From Spirochaetia bacterium (GTDB lineage Bacteria; Spirochaetota; Spirochaetia; PWKH01): DNA of 22,976 nt. Both the position numbers and the translations under genes were made by a program. Location: NCBI GenBank assembly GCA_007128345.1, contig SKXS01000149.1:1-22976 (forward strand), in the 5' to 3' direction. The notes beneath the pieces were generated by a model. It was not told the DNA's origin, made no database searches, and worked only from the letters and a program-made list of their open reading frames with translations. Below, one piece after another: positions 21,097 through 22,976 of this stretch. Position 1 is the first letter of the stretch; every line of letters starts with the position of its first letter.

Positions 21097-22976
21097 ATGT
21101 ACAGAAACAGAACTCTCCTGCACTGGATAGCAGCAGCACTGCTTGTGCTGCTGTCAGCACTGCCTCTTTCAGCAGATGTGCAGGGAGCTGTTGAGCTGTA
21201 CACCCGTGACATAACGGGAATACGCATATACGATGAAACCGGCGCGTATATCCCGGATCCTCCGGATCCGCTGGAGATACAGCCGCGCTGGATTATCCAG
21301 ACGGTACATGAATCTGTAGAGCTCTACGGTGGAGCCGGGACCCTGAAGGCAAAGGTCACCGGGGGCAGCATATTTGCGCTTGATCACATTGACAGTTCCG
21401 AACTGGATATATTCCTGCTCAGAGGCACCATCAGGGGCACAAGCAGCGATGAATCAAGCAGACTTACCATTACCACACCCTTCGCTTCCTACGAGTTTTT
21501 CGATACCGACGTAATCCTGCAGACCAATGCCGAGGACTTCTTTACCGTAATCGACGGTGAAGCATACGTGACGAATCTTCTCACCAGGACTTCGTACACA
21601 GTGTCCGGAGGCAGCACTATCGAGACGCTTCGTGACGGCCGCATCAGTGATGCTGATCCGGCTGTCCTGGGCATGAAGGAGACCATGCTCGCGTATTCCC
21701 TTGAACCTGAGCACTTTCTGGCAATAGCATATCCCGAGCCGGAACCTGAACCTGTTCTGGAGCCTGAACCCGAGCCCCTTCCGGAACCAGAACCTGAACC
21801 GGAGCCTATTGAAGAACCTGAACCGGTTCCTCCTCCGGAACCAGAGCCGGTGCCGGTCCCTGCACCTGCACCTCAGCCCCGCCCCGATCCTTCCCGCGTT
21901 ATAACCGCAGTCCCGTTAGAAAGTGAACCTGCCGAGATGCTGCTGCCCCCTGCGGCTCCAGCCCTCGATGAACCCCCTGAGCCTGCTGAGGAACCTGTGG
22001 AGCGAGTTCCACGCGAGATCGTGCCTGCCGGCATCTCGGTTGAGCTGAGCCAGGCGGTGCTGGCAGATCTGAAGGGTGGAGAGCTCTACGGGGTGACGAC
22101 GCTGAAGCCCTCGATCTCCAGTGAGGCGGCTGCTGCGGGTCTGAAGCTGCAGGTGGGCTATCAGGGGGATGTGACGGATGTGGACAGCTGGTATGCGCCC
22201 CGGGGGAATCTGACCTGGGATTTCGGGGCGAATGTGAGCGGGTACAAGGCGGTCATGGATATTCTCTATGATACGCTCTCCCTCATTGACCATGTGCGTA
22301 TCGGAAGGCCGGGAGAACCGTTCTATCTGGAGGCAGGGAGGCAGCAGCCGTATACGCTGGGCCATGGAATGCTGATCAACCGGCTTGATCCGCAGACCGA
22401 TGAGCCGCTGCTGAGCCGGGTGCCGGTGGTGCTGGAGGTGACGGGTCAGCGCCTCGGGTATGAGCTGTTCATTGACGACCTCGCCTATCCGGCAGTGCTG
22501 GGCACGCGTATCTCCTTCCGTCCGTCAGCGGAGTTTGAGATAGGGCTGGGAGCCGCCCTGGATTTCGGGTATTTTGAGACCTACGCCTATCCTTTTGTCA
22601 AGGGTTATGACTCTCCCTTCACCCCGGATGGACACCAGTCCAGTGCGCTGGACATGTACCGGAGGGTGCTCATAGCTCCGTCGCTGGATGTGACCTACCA
22701 GCTGCATGAGCAGATGGACTTCATTGCTGAGGCGGCGATGCTGCTGGTGGTGGATGAGAACCTGCAGTTCCGCACGGATGCCGCGGGGAGCAGTCTCTCC
22801 CTCATGGCGGGGATCCAGGGGGAACTGGATGACCTCTCCTATCGCGCCTATGCGTCGGTATCCCGGGGACATCTCTATCCGGGAATCTTCGGACGGGACT
22901 ACTACCGCCGCAGGGATGACCAGATTACCGGGATCATGCAGGACATTACCGATACGAAATGGAGCTTCGGCATCCA
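21097..22976 (+). CDS. FecR-like domain, Pro-Glu linker and beta-barrel-like exported protein (3' end beyond window)
   Basis: The frame is open to the window end, giving 626 complete codons. A signal peptide (RTLLHWIAAALLVLLSALPLSA) leads to a FecR-like region (about 28-190): ESVELYGGAGTLKAKVTGGSIFALDHI, LFLLRGTIRG-like strands, and LTITTPFASYEFFDTDVILQT. Residues about 213-265 are a Pro/Glu-rich low-complexity linker, probably stretched across the periplasm as in TonB-like proteins. From about residue 305 on, strands such as GLKLQVGYQGDV, PFYLEAGRQQPYTLGHGMLI and FEIGLGAALDFGYF look like an outer-membrane barrel. Whether the barrel is complete cannot be seen. ATG 21097 is chosen for the signal peptide; only a weak GGGA precedes it. 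The barrel half uses more G-ending codons than the first half. Confidence 0.72.
   Translation, partial: MYRNRTLLHWIAAALLVLLSALPLSADVQGAVELYTRDITGIRIYDETGAYIPDPPDPLEIQPRWIIQTVHESVELYGGAGTLKAKVTGGSIFALDHIDSSELDIFLLRGTIRGTSSDESSRLTITTPFASYEFFDTDVILQTNAEDFFTVIDGEAYVTNLLTRTSYTVSGGSTIETLRDGRISDADPAVLGMKETMLAYSLEPEHFLAIAYPEPEPEPVLEPEPEPLPEPEPEPEPIEEPEPVPPPEPEPVPVPAPAPQPRPDPSRVITAVPLESEPAEMLLPPAAPALDEPPEPAEEPVERVPREIVPAGISVELSQAVLADLKGGELYGVTTLKPSISSEAAAAGLKLQVGYQGDVTDVDSWYAPRGNLTWDFGANVSGYKAVMDILYDTLSLIDHVRIGRPGEPFYLEAGRQQPYTLGHGMLINRLDPQTDEPLLSRVPVVLEVTGQRLGYELFIDDLAYPAVLGTRISFRPSAEFEIGLGAALDFGYFETYAYPFVKGYDSPFTPDGHQSSALDMYRRVLIAPSLDVTYQLHEQMDFIAEAAMLLVVDENLQFRTDAAGSSLSLMAGIQGELDDLSYRAYASVSRGHLYPGIFGRDYYRRRDDQITGIMQDITDTKWSFGI
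21733..21891 (+). repeat. Pro-Glu low-complexity coding repeat
   Basis: Imperfect tandem CCNGAR codons encode alternating Pro-Glu dipeptides (EPEPEPVLEPEPEPLPEPEP and similar), turning to Pro-Val and Pro-Ala at the end. It forms the linker of the FecR-like protein. Such tracts can change length by slippage. Confidence 0.85.

Overview
The window looks like a piece of a Gram-negative chromosome of medium-to-high G+C, most plausibly a free-living spirochaete. That assignment is an inference from protein style: a loose lipobox, large signal-peptide-bearing beta-barrel proteins, a FecR-like domain with a Pro-Glu linker, and a CYTH protein paired with a membrane protein. No marker gene here proves it. 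All three tRNA genes lack an encoded CCA.

Layout. 1-6200 is visibly more A+T-rich and accessory: a partial AAA+ ATPase of the AAA_14/DUF4143 type with two operator-like direct repeats in front; a complete IS1634/IS4-like insertion sequence with terminal inverted repeats and a 6-bp target duplication; and a 1059-residue lipoprotein ending in a polysaccharide-deacetylase-like (DUF2194-like) domain. 6397-6561 holds tRNA-Glu and tRNA-Lys. From 6600 on the DNA is G+C-richer and tightly packed: RNase HI; a cobalamin riboswitch driving a BtuF-BtuC-BtuD-type uptake operon; a parvulin isomerase; aldose 1-epimerase; a CYTH protein and a membrane protein; a cobalamin-binding sensor protein overlapping a GGDEF diguanylate cyclase; an MFS transporter behind tRNA-Met; a small exported protein; an HD-domain phosphohydrolase overlapping a TtcA-like tRNA thiolation enzyme; a DUF503 protein; an outer-membrane beta-barrel protein; and a partial FecR-like / Pro-Glu linker / barrel protein running off the end.

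How it fits together. The strongest candidate for something new is the cobalamin sensor plus diguanylate cyclase pair (13106-15131). The sensor carries the W-x9-EH cap motif and ExHxxG cobalamin motif of CarH-type photoreceptors but has no DNA-binding domain; its gene overlaps that of a PAS-GGDEF enzyme by 8 nt. This suggests cobalamin- or light-gated c-di-GMP output, with the riboswitch-controlled B12 importer 3-6 kb upstream as a possible supplier of the cofactor.

A second theme is gene starts. Six genes (rnhA, ppiC, galM, the 12911 membrane protein, the HD protein, DUF503) have a sigma70-like -10 box ending only 5-9 nt before the start codon and no convincing Shine-Dalgarno sequence, so leaderless or near-leaderless mRNAs are predicted. 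Genes inside operons, and those with longer leaders, do have good Shine-Dalgarno sites.
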